Program-made: the position numbers and the translations under genes
The notes under the pieces: model-generated
Seen by the model: only the letters and a program-made list of their open reading frames with translations
Told to the model about the DNA's origin: nothing
The model's database searches: none
Assembly: GCF_003234815.2 (NCBI RefSeq)
Contig: NZ_CP126279.1
Location: 3,100,001-3,164,000, forward strand
DNA: 64,000 nt
Reading direction: 5' to 3'
Origin: Curtobacterium sp. MCBD17_035
GTDB lineage: Bacteria; Actinomycetota; Actinomycetes; Actinomycetales; Microbacteriaceae
Shown here: one piece after another, positions 16,010 to 24,502 of the stretch
Layout of the letters: each line of letters starts with the position of its first letter
Position numbering within the stretch: position 1 is the first letter of the stretch

Positions 16010-17559
16010 GGGGTCGCCTCCGTCGCCGTGGGGGCGTCGTCCGCGTCGGTGACCGTCTCGGCCGCGGCGCGCTCGGCGGCCGCTCGCGCGGACTCGCGGA
16101 TGCGGCGGACGACGTCGGTCGTCGAGTGCTCGGCGACGTAGTCGACCATGACGACCTCACCACCGTAGGCACGGACGACCTCGGTCTCGGTGAGCATCTC
16201 GGGCGAGTAGTCGCCGCCCTTGACGTAGACGTCGGGCTGCAAGCGCTCGATGAGCGGCACGGGGGTGTCGGTCGGGAACACGGTGACCAGGTCGACCGAC
16301 GCGAGGGCCGCGAGGACGCCCGCACGGTCCTCCGCCGTGTTGATCGGCCGCTCCGGCCCCTTGAGCCGGCGGACCGAGTCGTCGTCGTTCACCGCGACGA
16401 CGAGCAGGTCGCCGAGCTCGCGGGCCTGTCGCAGGTACGAGGTGTGACCGCGGTGCACGACGTCGAAGCAGCCGTTCGTGAACACGACGCGGCGGCCCGC
16501 GGCCCGGGCGGCGGCGACGGCGTCGGCCAGGTCGTCGTGGTCGACGATCGTGTCGGCCGGGGCGGAGACCGAGGCGACCAGGGCCTCGGCGGTGCAGATC
16601 GAGGTGCCGGCCTCGCGGACGACGACGTCGGCGGCGGCCTGGGCGAACCGGGCGGCGTCGGCGAGGGGCGTCCCCGTGGCGAGCGCGACGGACACGGCGG
16701 CACAGAACGTGTCGCCGGCGCCGGACGCCTGCTGCTCGGACGCCGGCGTCGCGCGGGTGCGGACCGGGGTGGTGTCAGCGGCGGTGTCGCCGGGCAGCAG
16801 CACGGTGCCGTCCTTGTCGAGCGTGACGATGGCGTTCCGAGCACCGCTCGCGGTGAGGACGGCGTCGCGGAGGCCCTCGACGACCGCGGGGCGTGCGGAC
16901 CCCTGCCCGAGGGAACGGCCGAGGAGCTGCTCGGCCTCGCCACAGTTCGGCGTCACGAGGTCGGGGTGCAGGTCGTGCCAGCGGCCGAGGTCGTGCGCGT
17001 CGACGGCCACGGCGGCCGGACGGTCGCGCAGCACCGCGGGGACCACGGCCTCCGGGGTCGTTCCGAGCCCGTAGTCGCACACCACGACCGCGTCGGCACC
17101 GCGGATGCCGGCGGTCACGGCCCGGGCGAGGGCGATCGTGTCCTGCTCGGTCGGGGGATCGGCGATCTCGTCGACGCGGACGAGGATCCGGTCCCCGCCG
17201 ACGACCCGGGCCTTCGAGGTCGTGACGCCGTGCGAGACGGGCACCAGACCGGACACGTCGACACCGTCGGCCGCCAGCCGGGCGCGGAGGATCCTCCCGG
17301 CCTCGTCGTCACCGATCAGGCCGACCATGCGGACCTCCGCGCCGAGCGCCCGCGCGTTCACGGCGGTGTTCGCGGCACCACCGGGCACGTCGATGACCTC
17401 GGTGACGCGCACGACGGGGGCCGGGGCCTCCCGGCTCACCCGCTCGGCCTCACCGACGCTCCAGCGGTCGAGGATGACGTCCCCGACCACGACGACGAGC
17501 GGTCGCCGGTCCCGGGTGCGGTCCACGACCTCCCGGACGACGCGGAGGTCCCCACTCAC
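16006..17559 (-). CDS. hldE: Bifunctional heptose-7-phosphate kinase / heptose-1-phosphate adenylyltransferase (517 aa)
   Basis: The GTG start at 17559 overlaps the upstream ALDH stop. Residues about 1-330 are a PfkB kinase (VVVGDVILDRW, VPGGAANTAVNARALG, catalytic SGAGDTF). Residues about 370-500 are a nucleotidyltransferase with VVFTNGCFDVVHRGHTSYL (HxGH) and RLKGPERPIN. This is the canonical HldE layout; the enzyme makes ADP-D-glycero-beta-D-manno-heptose from heptose-7-phosphate together with GmhB. All key motifs are intact. The C-terminus carries an extra Ala/Asp-rich tail. A second hldE-like gene lies at 25790-27178. Confidence 0.92.
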   Translation of the reverse strand: MSGDLRVVREVVDRTRDRRPLVVVVGDVILDRWSVGEAERVSREAPAPVVRVTEVIDVPGGAANTAVNARALGAEVRMVGLIGDDEAGRILRARLAADGVDVSGLVPVSHGVTTSKARVVGGDRILVRVDEIADPPTEQDTIALARAVTAGIRGADAVVVCDYGLGTTPEAVVPAVLRDRPAAVAVDAHDLGRWHDLHPDLVTPNCGEAEQLLGRSLGQGSARPAVVEGLRDAVLTASGARNAIVTLDKDGTVLLPGDTAADTTPVRTRATPASEQQASGAGDTFCAAVSVALATGTPLADAARFAQAAADVVVREAGTSICTAEALVASVSAPADTIVDHDDLADAVAAARAAGRRVVFTNGCFDVVHRGHTSYLRQARELGDLLVVAVNDDDSVRRLKGPERPINTAEDRAGVLAALASVDLVTVFPTDTPVPLIERLQPDVYVKGGDYSPEMLTETEVVRAYGGEVVMVDYVAEHSTTDVVRRIRESARAAAERAAAETVTDADDAPTATEATP

Positions 17560-18989
17560 CGGTCGCTCCGGCGCGGCGCCGATTCGAGGTGCACGACCGT
17601 GGTCGTCGTCATCTCGTCGAGCAGGTGCGGGCCGTACCCGAAGCCGGCACCCGACGCACCACGCGGCTGGGCGCTGCCGCCCGGAGCGCCTCCGAACACG
17701 GCGTTCACCTTGACGGTGCCGACCGGGAGCTCGTCGCCGGCGCGGAGCGCGTGCTCCATGTCGTTCGTCAGGACCGTCGCGGCGAGGCCGTAGCGGTCGT
17801 CGGCGGCGAGGCGCAGTGCCTCGTCGAAGTCGTCGACGACCTGCACGGGCGCGATCGGGCCGAAGGTCTCCTCGTGCATGACGAGCATGTCGGGCGTGCA
17901 GTCGACGAGCACCGTCGCGGGGTAGAACGTGCCGACGCCGTCGGGGATGCTGCCGCCTGTGAGGACCCGGGCGCCCTTGGCGACCGCGTCGTCGACGTGC
18001 GACTGGACCACGTTGCGCATCCGCTCGTCGACCAGGGGGCCGTAGCCGTCGGCGTCGGTGGCGGTCTTCGCCTCGGCCTCGGCGACGAGCGCGGTGACGA
18101 ACGCGTCCGCGACCTCGCGGAGGACGTACACGCGCTCGACGCTCGTGCAGATCTGGCCGGTGTTGGCGAACGCGCCGAGCGCGGCCTGACCGGCGGCCCA
18201 CGCCGGGTCGACGTCGGCGTCGACCACGAGCGCGTCGTTCCCGCCGTTCTCGCGGATGACGTGGGCACGGGTGCGCAGGGCCATCTCGGCGAGGACGTCA
18301 CCCGTCGCGGTCGAGCCGACGTGCGCGTAGACGTCGATGCCGGGCTCGGCGAGCAGCGCCTCGCCCGTCGCGGCGTCACCCGTGATGCCGACGAGGACGC
18401 CCTCGGGCAGCGCCTCGGCCAGGATCTCGTTGAGGAGGGCCGCCGTGGCCGGGCAGCGCTCGCTCCCCTTGTGCACGACGGTGTCGCCGGAGACGATCGC
18501 GGCACCGAGGATCCCGCACGCGACGGCGACCGGGTCGTTCCAGGGCGTCAGCGCGAGGACCACGCCGCGGGGGTGCGGCTTGGCGGTGTCCGTCGCGCCG
18601 AACGAGCCCCGCAGGACCTCGCCGCGGTGCAGCGGGCCGAGCTCCGCGTACTGGATCAGCGTGTCGATGCCGGCCTGCACACCGCCGAGGGCGTCGCCGG
18701 GGACCTTGCCGGTCTCGCGGGTGTTGAGCGCCGCGAGTTCCTCGGCACGCTCCTGCAGGTGCAGCGCTGCGGCCTTGAGGACCGCACCACGCTGCCCCGG
18801 CGCCGTGCGGGACCAGGTCGCGAACGCCGTCCGCGCCCGCACGACCGCCTGCTCGATCTCCGCCGGGCTCGCGACCTCGACCCGGGAGGCGGTGCTGCCG
18901 TCGCGCGGGTCCGTCACCTCGATCACGCGGGGCGCGAGGCTGTCCTCGACGGTGGGCTCGGAGGGGGCGATCGCGGTGTCCAGGGCCAA
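17556..18989 (-). CDS. Aldehyde dehydrogenase (477 aa)
   Basis: I chose the TTG at 18989 because it has a strong AGAGGAG site 6-7 bases upstream and gives a normal length; ATGs at 19034 and 19049 would add a poorly conserved leader. Motifs: LTPWNDPVAVAC (cofactor loop), GSTATGD, ENGGND (general base Glu) and FANTGQICTSVERVYV with the nucleophilic Cys. It oxidises an unidentified aldehyde with NAD(P). First gene of an operon with hldE and a glycosyltransferase, joined by a GTGA overlap, so a sugar-derived aldehyde is possible. Confidence 0.88.
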   Translation of the reverse strand: MALDTAIAPSEPTVEDSLAPRVIEVTDPRDGSTASRVEVASPAEIEQAVVRARTAFATWSRTAPGQRGAVLKAAALHLQERAEELAALNTRETGKVPGDALGGVQAGIDTLIQYAELGPLHRGEVLRGSFGATDTAKPHPRGVVLALTPWNDPVAVACGILGAAIVSGDTVVHKGSERCPATAALLNEILAEALPEGVLVGITGDAATGEALLAEPGIDVYAHVGSTATGDVLAEMALRTRAHVIRENGGNDALVVDADVDPAWAAGQAALGAFANTGQICTSVERVYVLREVADAFVTALVAEAEAKTATDADGYGPLVDERMRNVVQSHVDDAVAKGARVLTGGSIPDGVGTFYPATVLVDCTPDMLVMHEETFGPIAPVQVVDDFDEALRLAADDRYGLAATVLTNDMEHALRAGDELPVGTVKVNAVFGGAPGGSAQPRGASGAGFGYGPHLLDEMTTTTVVHLESAPRRSDR

Positions 18990-19277
18990 GGGTGCTCCTC
19001 TGTCAGGGGGACGACCGGCCGAGGGCACGGTCATTGGGCGTTCCGTCATCGTCGACGCGCGCGGGCATCGGTCCGCACGTACCCACACTGCTCCTCCGTC
19101 CCGGGACTGTCCGCGATCGCGGCCTCCCTTCGGCTCGCCTGTCCCCCGACCACGGCCCGCCCTGGAGTCCGCATCCGGCGGGTGCGCGGGCGAGGAGTAC
19201 GGTGGACGAGCGTTCGCGTGAGGTGTGCCGGGAAGACTGGTCGGCGATCCGTCGACCGACCCTCCCGAGGAGATCCC
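18990..19277. other. Divergent intergenic region between ALDH operon and antiporter
   Basis: About 290 bases containing the promoters for both directions. A TACGGT box at 19198-19203 could be a -10 element for the rightward transcript that carries the leader peptide. I see no convincing operator, tRNA or further reading frame. Confidence 0.5.
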
Positions 19278-19313
19278 ATGTCACTCGCCCCACGAGCCGA
19301 GCGCTGCCCGTGA
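19278..19313 (+). CDS. 11-codon leader peptide before the antiporter
   Basis: ATG 19278 has a strong GAGGAG site 5 bases upstream and encodes MSLAPRAERCP. Its TGA overlaps the GTG start of the antiporter (CCGTGA). The antiporter GTG lacks a good ribosome binding site of its own, so translation of the short peptide could deliver ribosomes to it. This is inferred from layout only. Confidence 0.5.
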   Translation: MSLAPRAERCP

Positions 19314-20764
19314 GCGCGGACGACGCGTTCACCCTGGCGGTCGGGCTCGCCGGACTCGCCGCGGTCGCGGCCGTCGTCTCGAGTCGCCTCAGCACCCTCA
19401 TCCGCGTCCCGTCGCCCGCGCTGTTCCTCATCGCCGCGGTCGCGGCGTCGTCCTTCTTCCCCGTGCTCGAGACCGTTCCGCGCGTGCTCGACGAACACGT
19501 CGTCAGCGTCGCGCTGGTCTTCATCCTCTTCGACGGCGGCATGCACATCGGCTGGTCCCGGTTCCGGAACTCGCTCGGCCCCATCACCTGGCTCGGGGTC
19601 GCGGGGACCGCCGTGACCGCGGCGGGGGTCGCGCTCGCTGGACACCTCCTGCTCGAGCTCCCGTGGCAGCAGTCGTTGCTGCTCGGGGCCGCACTCGCCC
19701 CCACCGATCCCGCGGTCGTGTTCTCCGTGCTCGGCAAGCGCGAGATCTCGGGCCGCTCCGGCACGATCCTCGAGGGTGAGTCCGGCGCGAACGACCCGGT
19801 CGGCATCGCGTTGATGGTCAGCCTGCTCGCCGCGACCGGTGCCGGCCTCGACGCGGTGACCCAGGGCCTCCTGACGTTCGTGCTGCAACTCCTGATCGGC
19901 ACGGCCGTGGGCGTCCTCGGCGGCCTGACGCTCCGGTGGGCCCTGCAGCGCCTCGCGTTGCCGAACGAGGCGCTGCACTCGATCTGGACACTCGCATTCG
20001 CGGTCGTGCTCTACGCGGTGGGCACGCTCCTGCACGGGTCCGGGTTCCTCGCCGTGTTCCTCGCCGGCATCCTGATCGGCGACGTCCGCGCGCCGTTCAA
20101 GCGCGAGATCGACCGGTTCAGCTCGGGGTTCTCGAACCTGGCGGAGATCGTCGTGTTCACCCTGCTCGGCCTGAGCACCGACGTGACCGCGGTCGTCCGA
20201 CCCGATGTCCTCCTGCCGGGGCTCCTCATCGCGGCCCTGTTGATCCTCGTCGTCCGGCCGCTGTTCGTCGGTGCGCTGAGCATCCCCCTGCGCCTGCGGT
20301 GGGGTGAGCGCGCATTCGTGCTGTGGGCGGGACTCAAGGGGGCCGTGCCGATCCTGCTCGGACTCTCGATCCTCGCCTCGGGCGTGGCACACGCGGACCG
20401 GCTGTTCGGCATCATCTTCGTCGTGGTGGTGTGCTCGGTGGTGCTGCAGGGCGGTCTCGTCCCGTTCTTCGCCCGGCGGTTCCACATCCCGATGCGGGTG
20501 CGCGAGCCGGAGCCCTTCGCGGTCGGCATGCGTCTGACGGCGGAACCGGAGGGACTGCACCGCCATGTCGTCCAGCACGGGTCCGAGGCGGACGGTCGCC
20601 GCGTCGACGAGCTCCTCGACGGCGAGGACGGCTGGATCAGCGTCGTGCGTCGGCAGGGTCGGCTCATCCGGCTGCGGCGGGACACCGTCCTGCACGAGGG
20701 TGACGAGGTCCTCGCCCTCGCGGACGACGAGGGCGGTCTGGATCGGCTGTTCGACGCGCCCTGA
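19310..20764 (+). CDS. CPA-type K+ or Na+/H+ antiporter with C-terminal TrkA-C domain (484 aa)
   Basis: About 12 hydrophobic helices. The segment GAALAPTDPAVVFSVLG and GESGANDPVGIALMVSLLA carry the TDP and ND motifs of proton antiporters (the ND aspartate in helix 5 is the ion site). The soluble C-terminus (about residues 385-484, ending GDEVLALADDEGGLDRLF) resembles a TrkA-C/RCK-C ligand-binding domain, as in NhaP2/CvrA potassium/proton antiporters. Located in the membrane; extrudes cations in exchange for protons, likely gated by a nucleotide. Its start is coupled to an 11-codon leader. Confidence 0.88.
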   Translation: MSADDAFTLAVGLAGLAAVAAVVSSRLSTLIRVPSPALFLIAAVAASSFFPVLETVPRVLDEHVVSVALVFILFDGGMHIGWSRFRNSLGPITWLGVAGTAVTAAGVALAGHLLLELPWQQSLLLGAALAPTDPAVVFSVLGKREISGRSGTILEGESGANDPVGIALMVSLLAATGAGLDAVTQGLLTFVLQLLIGTAVGVLGGLTLRWALQRLALPNEALHSIWTLAFAVVLYAVGTLLHGSGFLAVFLAGILIGDVRAPFKREIDRFSSGFSNLAEIVVFTLLGLSTDVTAVVRPDVLLPGLLIAALLILVVRPLFVGALSIPLRLRWGERAFVLWAGLKGAVPILLGLSILASGVAHADRLFGIIFVVVVCSVVLQGGLVPFFARRFHIPMRVREPEPFAVGMRLTAEPEGLHRHVVQHGSEADGRRVDELLDGEDGWISVVRRQGRLIRLRRDTVLHEGDEVLALADDEGGLDRLFDAP

Positions 20765-20811
20765 GCGGGAGACGACCCGCGCACGGTGCGGCCGCGCGCC
20801 CGTGAGTCCGG

Positions 20812-21714
20812 TCAGCGCTGCGCGCCGGCCGCGGGCGCCAGCGCATCGAGGGCAGCGGTCTGCTCGGCCGTGAGCTCCACCGCGCCCGCCGCCAGGTTCT
20901 CCGCGAGGTGGTCGGCGTTCGCCGTTCCGGGGATCAGCAGCGTGTTCGGCGCGTGCCCGAGCAGCCAGGCCAGGCCGACCTGCGCCGGGGAGGCCCCCAG
21001 CTCGGCCGCGATCCGCTGCACCGCGGGTTCGTCCGTCACCTTCGGCAGGCCGGGGAATCCGCTGCCGAGCGGGAAGAACGGCACCCAGGCGATGTCCTCG
21101 GCGACGCAGAGCGTGAGCATCGCCTCGAACTCGCGGGCGACGAGGGAGTACGCGTTCTGCACGCAGACCACGCCGACCGGGAGCGCCCGCCGGAGGCTCT
21201 CGATCCGCACCGCGCTGAGCCCGATCCCGCCGATCAGCCCCTCGTCGCGCATCGCGGTCATCTCGGCCAGCTGGTCGTCGAGGTCGACGAGGTCCTCGTC
21301 CGGCACGGTGAGACCGGGGCCGATCTCGGGGCGGCGGAGGTTGACGACGTCGAGTCGATCGCGTCCGAGCGTGCGGAGGTTCGCCTCGACCTGCGCACGG
21401 AGTTCCTCCGGTCGCTGCGCCAGCACGAGCGGGATCGGCGCGTCGACGCGGACCGCTCCCACCTTGCTGACGACCGCCACGGCGTCCGAGGAACCGATCG
21501 CCCGACGGATGACGTCGTTCGCGACCCCGTCGCCGTAGAACTCGGCAGTGTCGATGTGGTCCACCCCGAGCTCGACGGCGTGACGGAGGAACGCTGCCCC
21601 GGCCTCCCGGTCGTCGTCGAACCGTTCGAGCGCCATCGCGCCGTACCCGATGCGAGCGATCGCGCGCCCGGCGAGCGTCGCCGTCCCTCCGGGGATCGTC
21701 GTGTGGTCTGCCAT
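20812..21714 (-). CDS. Aldo/keto reductase (300 aa)
   Basis: ATG 21714 with AGGAG 5 bases upstream (the adjacent ATG at 21717 is too close to that box). The AKR barrel is clear: DHIDTAEFYGDG (catalytic Asp and Tyr), VVSKVG (Lys), and LLIPGTANADHLAENL near the end. The usual His of the tetrad is replaced by Arg in VVNLRRPEIG, seen also in some actinobacterial relatives. It would reduce a small carbonyl compound with NADPH. Divergent from a TetR gene with two palindromic operators between them, so it is probably the target of that repressor. Confidence 0.88.
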   Translation of the reverse strand: MADHTTIPGGTATLAGRAIARIGYGAMALERFDDDREAGAAFLRHAVELGVDHIDTAEFYGDGVANDVIRRAIGSSDAVAVVSKVGAVRVDAPIPLVLAQRPEELRAQVEANLRTLGRDRLDVVNLRRPEIGPGLTVPDEDLVDLDDQLAEMTAMRDEGLIGGIGLSAVRIESLRRALPVGVVCVQNAYSLVAREFEAMLTLCVAEDIAWVPFFPLGSGFPGLPKVTDEPAVQRIAAELGASPAQVGLAWLLGHAPNTLLIPGTANADHLAENLAAGAVELTAEQTAALDALAPAAGAQR

Positions 21715-21738
21715 CATGGCTCCTGTCGTCGTCGGAAA

Positions 21739-21752
21739 CGGAGGATCCTCCG
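21739..21752. promoter_or_regulatory. TetR operator 1 (CGGAGGATCCTCCG)
   Basis: A perfect 14-bp palindrome 25 bases upstream of the aldo/keto reductase start. It is identical to operator 2 apart from the central two bases, and both are followed by CT. Confidence 0.75.
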
Positions 21753-21776
21753 CTCTCCGCGACGCTACCACCGATC

Positions 21777-21790
21777 CGGAGGTACCTCCG
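21777..21790. promoter_or_regulatory. TetR operator 2 (CGGAGGTACCTCCG)
   Basis: A perfect 14-bp palindrome ending two bases before the TTG start of the TetR gene, with its centre 38 bp from that of operator 1. Binding here would block translation initiation or a nearby promoter, giving autoregulation. Confidence 0.75.
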
Positions 21791-21792
21791 CT

Positions 21793-22365
21793 TTGTCGTC
21801 CGCTCCCCCGCCCGCGCGTCGTCTGCGCGCCGATGCCGCGCGCAACCGCGCCAGGATCATCGAGGTCGCACGCGCGTCCTTCACCGACACCGGCCAGGAC
21901 GCGTCGCTCGAGGGGATCGCGCGCGCCGCCGGCGTCGGGATCGGCACGCTCTACCGCCACTTCCCGACCCGCGAGGACCTGGTCGCCGCGGTCTACGACA
22001 CCGAGCTCACATCGGTCCTCGCCACCGTCGAGCCACTCCTCGCCCGCCACACGCCCGACGTCGCCCTGCGGACCTTCATGGACCGGTACGCCGCGTTCGT
22101 CGTCACGAAGCGCGGGATGGCCGAGACCCTCCGTGCCGGGGCCTTCCGCGATGCCGTCGGGAGCGCCCGGACCCGCGAGCGCGTCAACGCCGCGATCGCC
22201 ACGATCCTCGCCGCGGGGGCGGCCCTCGGCGTCCTGCGCCCGGCGGTCCCCGCCGACGACGTCACCGCCGCGCTGGTCGGGGTGTTCCTCGCGACCGCGG
22301 GCGTGGAGGACCAGGAGCAGGTCGGGCGGTTGCTCGACCTGCTCGTGTCGGGCCTCCGGCCCTGA
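21793..22365 (+). CDS. TetR-family repressor (190 aa)
   Basis: TTG 21793 start. The N-terminal HTH is RNRARIIEVARASFTDTGQDASLEGIARAAGVGIGTLYRHFPTREDLVAAV, a textbook TetR recognition helix. The C-terminal helical domain is typical of the SbtR-like group. It most likely represses itself and the divergent aldo/keto reductase through the paired CGGAGG-CCTCCG sites. Confidence 0.88.
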   Translation: MSSAPPPARRLRADAARNRARIIEVARASFTDTGQDASLEGIARAAGVGIGTLYRHFPTREDLVAAVYDTELTSVLATVEPLLARHTPDVALRTFMDRYAAFVVTKRGMAETLRAGAFRDAVGSARTRERVNAAIATILAAGAALGVLRPAVPADDVTAALVGVFLATAGVEDQEQVGRLLDLLVSGLRP

Positions 22366-22380
22366 CCGCGCGGCGCCACT

Positions 22381-22444
22381 TCGAACCGGCCCCGTCCGTT
22401 CGAACCGCGGAACACGGGTGTTCGACCGGCATCGGGCGGTTCGA
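22381..22444. repeat. Cluster of TTCGAACCG-type short repeats upstream of a GT9 gene
   Basis: TCGAACCG occurs at 22381 and 22400 and in inverted form (CGGTTCGA) at 22437. Between them lies GAACACGGGTGTTC (22410-22423), a perfect palindrome. The roughly 200-base gap between the TetR and GT9 genes has no other feature; these may be promoter or operator elements of the GT9 gene. Confidence 0.45.
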
Positions 22445-22564
22445 TCAGGAAGCGGCGCCCGCCGGCGACGTGACCGCGGCGCGCGGAACGCCACCCAGCG
22501 CCTCCCGGTAGACAGGAGGACGCACCCGCGCGCCGTTCGGCGTGCCGCACCACGAGGAGGCCCG

Positions 22565-23746
22565 GTGTTCCCGATCGGTCAAGCACAGCCCGCGTTCGAG
22601 GACGTCCGCGAGATCGCGGTCCTGCGCGGCGGCGGACTCGGGGACCTGCTGTTCGCCATGCCGGCGATCGACGCGCTCGCCGCCGCGTACCCGGAGGCCC
22701 GCATCACCCTCCTCGGCACGCCCATGGCCGCCGCGCTGCTCGCCGACCGGCCCTCGTCGATCGACGCCGTCGAGGTGCTCCCCGTGGCGCCGGGTGTCCG
22801 CGAGGTCGCCGGGCAGGAGTCCGACCCCGCCGAGGTCGACGCGTTCACCGCCCGACTGCACGGGCGCTTCGACCTCGCCGTCCAGGTGCACGGCGGCGGC
22901 CGGAACTCCAATCCGTTCCTGCTCCGCCTCGGCGCACGACACACCGTCGGCACCGCGACCGAGGACGCCGAGGTCCTCGAGCGCTGGGTCCGCTACGTCT
23001 ACTACCAGCACGAGGTGCTCCGGGCGCTCGAGGTCGCCGGGCTCGCCGGTGCCGCACCCGTCGTGCTCGATCCCGTCGTCCACGTGTCCGACGACGAGCG
23101 CGCGGCCGCCGTCGCCCGGATCGAGGACGCGATCGGCGCACCGCTCGCCGGGCGCCGGGTCGTCGCGGTCCACCCCGGCGCGACGGACCCCCGGCGCCGT
23201 TGGCCCGCGGAACGCTTCGCCGCGGTGGCGGCCGCCCGCATGGCCCAGGGCGACGTCGTCATCGTCGTCGGCGACGAGTCGGACCGGGAGGCGGCGATCA
23301 CCATCGCGCGCTCGGCCACCGACATCGCGGGTCCGGACAGCCCCGGGCAGATCGTCGACCTCGCGGGGGTGCTCGGCCTCGGGGAGCTCCCGGGGACGCT
23401 CGCGATCGCGGACGTCATGGTCGCCGACGACTCGGGGCCGCGGCACCTCGCGGTCGCGGTCGGCACCCGCACGGTCGGGATCTTCTGGTTCGGCAACGTC
23501 GTCAACGCGGCGCCGTTCGACCGGGGGCGCCACCGGGTCGAGATGAGCTTCACGACGCACTGCCCCGTGTGCGGCGTCGACGTCACCCAGGTCGGCTGGA
23601 CCGCGGAGCGCTGCGAGCACGACCCGTCGTTCGTGGCCGAGGTCGGGGTCGAGGTGGTGCTCGCCGACGTCGCGGACCTGCTGACGACCGCCCCGGCCGC
23701 CGAGCCCGTGGTCAGCGGCGCGGCGCGAGCAACCAGGGGCGGATGA
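22565..23746 (+). CDS. Glycosyltransferase family 9 (heptosyltransferase-like), 393 aa
   Basis: GTG 22565 with GAGGAGG upstream. The GT9 N-terminal signature RGGGLGDLLFAMPAI (GDxL) and the C-terminal donor-binding region AVHPGATDPRRRWPAERFAAV and VADDSGPRHLAVAVGTRTVGIF match the ADP-heptose:LPS heptosyltransferase family. Four cysteines in CPVCGVDVTQ ... ERCEHD near the C-terminus could bind a metal. Cytoplasmic. Given gmhA, hldE and gmhB nearby it is a candidate ADP-heptose-using enzyme. The 3' end overlaps the convergent next gene by 35 bases. Confidence 0.85.
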   Translation: MFPIGQAQPAFEDVREIAVLRGGGLGDLLFAMPAIDALAAAYPEARITLLGTPMAAALLADRPSSIDAVEVLPVAPGVREVAGQESDPAEVDAFTARLHGRFDLAVQVHGGGRNSNPFLLRLGARHTVGTATEDAEVLERWVRYVYYQHEVLRALEVAGLAGAAPVVLDPVVHVSDDERAAAVARIEDAIGAPLAGRRVVAVHPGATDPRRRWPAERFAAVAAARMAQGDVVIVVGDESDREAAITIARSATDIAGPDSPGQIVDLAGVLGLGELPGTLAIADVMVADDSGPRHLAVAVGTRTVGIFWFGNVVNAAPFDRGRHRVEMSFTTHCPVCGVDVTQVGWTAERCEHDPSFVAEVGVEVVLADVADLLTTAPAAEPVVSGAARATRGG

Positions 23747-24323
23747 GCCGCGTCACGAACGGCAGCACCCAGAACGTCATGACCGGCGTGAGGACGAGCG
23801 TCGTCAGCAGGACCTTCGGCACGGTCGGGAACGTCGACCAGAACGGCACGAACGTGGTCACGAGGAGCGTGAACACGAGGTTCACCGGGAAGAACCCGAG
23901 CCAGATCGACACCGCCTGCTTCCATCGCGGGGGTGCGCTGTCGGACGGCGCATCGCGCGGCACGTCGAACCACCCCTCGATCCCCGTGCGCTTCTCCACC
24001 CGGGACTCCACGACGAGGTCTCGGCCCTCGTCGAGCCACCGGAGGCGGTCGTCCGAGTTCTCCCACGTCGCCAGCGTCGTCGGGTCGGCGAACCGGTAGA
24101 GCATGTGCCACTCGCGCGAGGTCGCATGCGAGCGGACCCATCCGGACCCGAGGAACCCCGGGTAGCGATTGGCGAGGTTGACGCCCGACTGCACCCAGCG
24201 GGTGACCTCCGGGATCCGGTCGGGCTCGACGAGGCGGGTGATGGACACGGTGACGGGGAGGCCGATGGTCGCTTGTGGCGTGACGGCGTCCCCAGGCTCG
24301 GCTGGAGTCATGACGACGATCAT
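23712..24323 (-). CDS. Antibiotic-biosynthesis-monooxygenase-like domain protein with membrane helices (about 203 aa)
   Basis: Start uncertain: ATG 24323 or 24311. Residues about 20-110 form an ABM-type ferredoxin-like domain (VTVSITRLVEPDRIPEVTRWV ... YPGFLGSGW ... EWHMLYRFADPTTLATWENS), a fold used by small heme-degrading or quinone monooxygenases. Two C-terminal transmembrane helices follow (SIWLGFFPVNLVFTLLVTTF and VLLTTLVLTPVMTFWVLPFV). This domain-plus-helices layout occurs in actinobacterial proteins of unknown role. Confidence 0.7.
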   Translation of the reverse strand: MIVVMTPAEPGDAVTPQATIGLPVTVSITRLVEPDRIPEVTRWVQSGVNLANRYPGFLGSGWVRSHATSREWHMLYRFADPTTLATWENSDDRLRWLDEGRDLVVESRVEKRTGIEGWFDVPRDAPSDSAPPRWKQAVSIWLGFFPVNLVFTLLVTTFVPFWSTFPTVPKVLLTTLVLTPVMTFWVLPFVTRLIRPWLLAPRR

Positions 24324-24370
24324 CGCGCGCCCGTGTTTCCGCGGCGTGAACCGGTCGCCCCGTACGCGGC

Positions 24371-24428
24371 CGAGATCGCAGAACACGCCGCTCACCTCGC
24401 ACGGTGGACGGCGTGTTCTGCGATCTCG
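24371..24428. repeat. Palindromic intergenic element, copy B
   Basis: A perfect 20-bp inverted repeat (24371-24390 with 24409-24428) around an 18-nt centre that itself holds a CACC/GGTG stem. The arms begin CGAGATCGCAG, shared with copies A and C. Here the element lies in a divergent gap, upstream of both flanking genes, so it is not simply a terminator. Confidence 0.82.
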
Positions 24429-24502
24429 ACGATGTCGGCGTGGCCGCCCGCAGGTCAGGCGCTGAGGAACGGAACGGGGGCCACACGTGCCAGGATGCGG
24501 TC

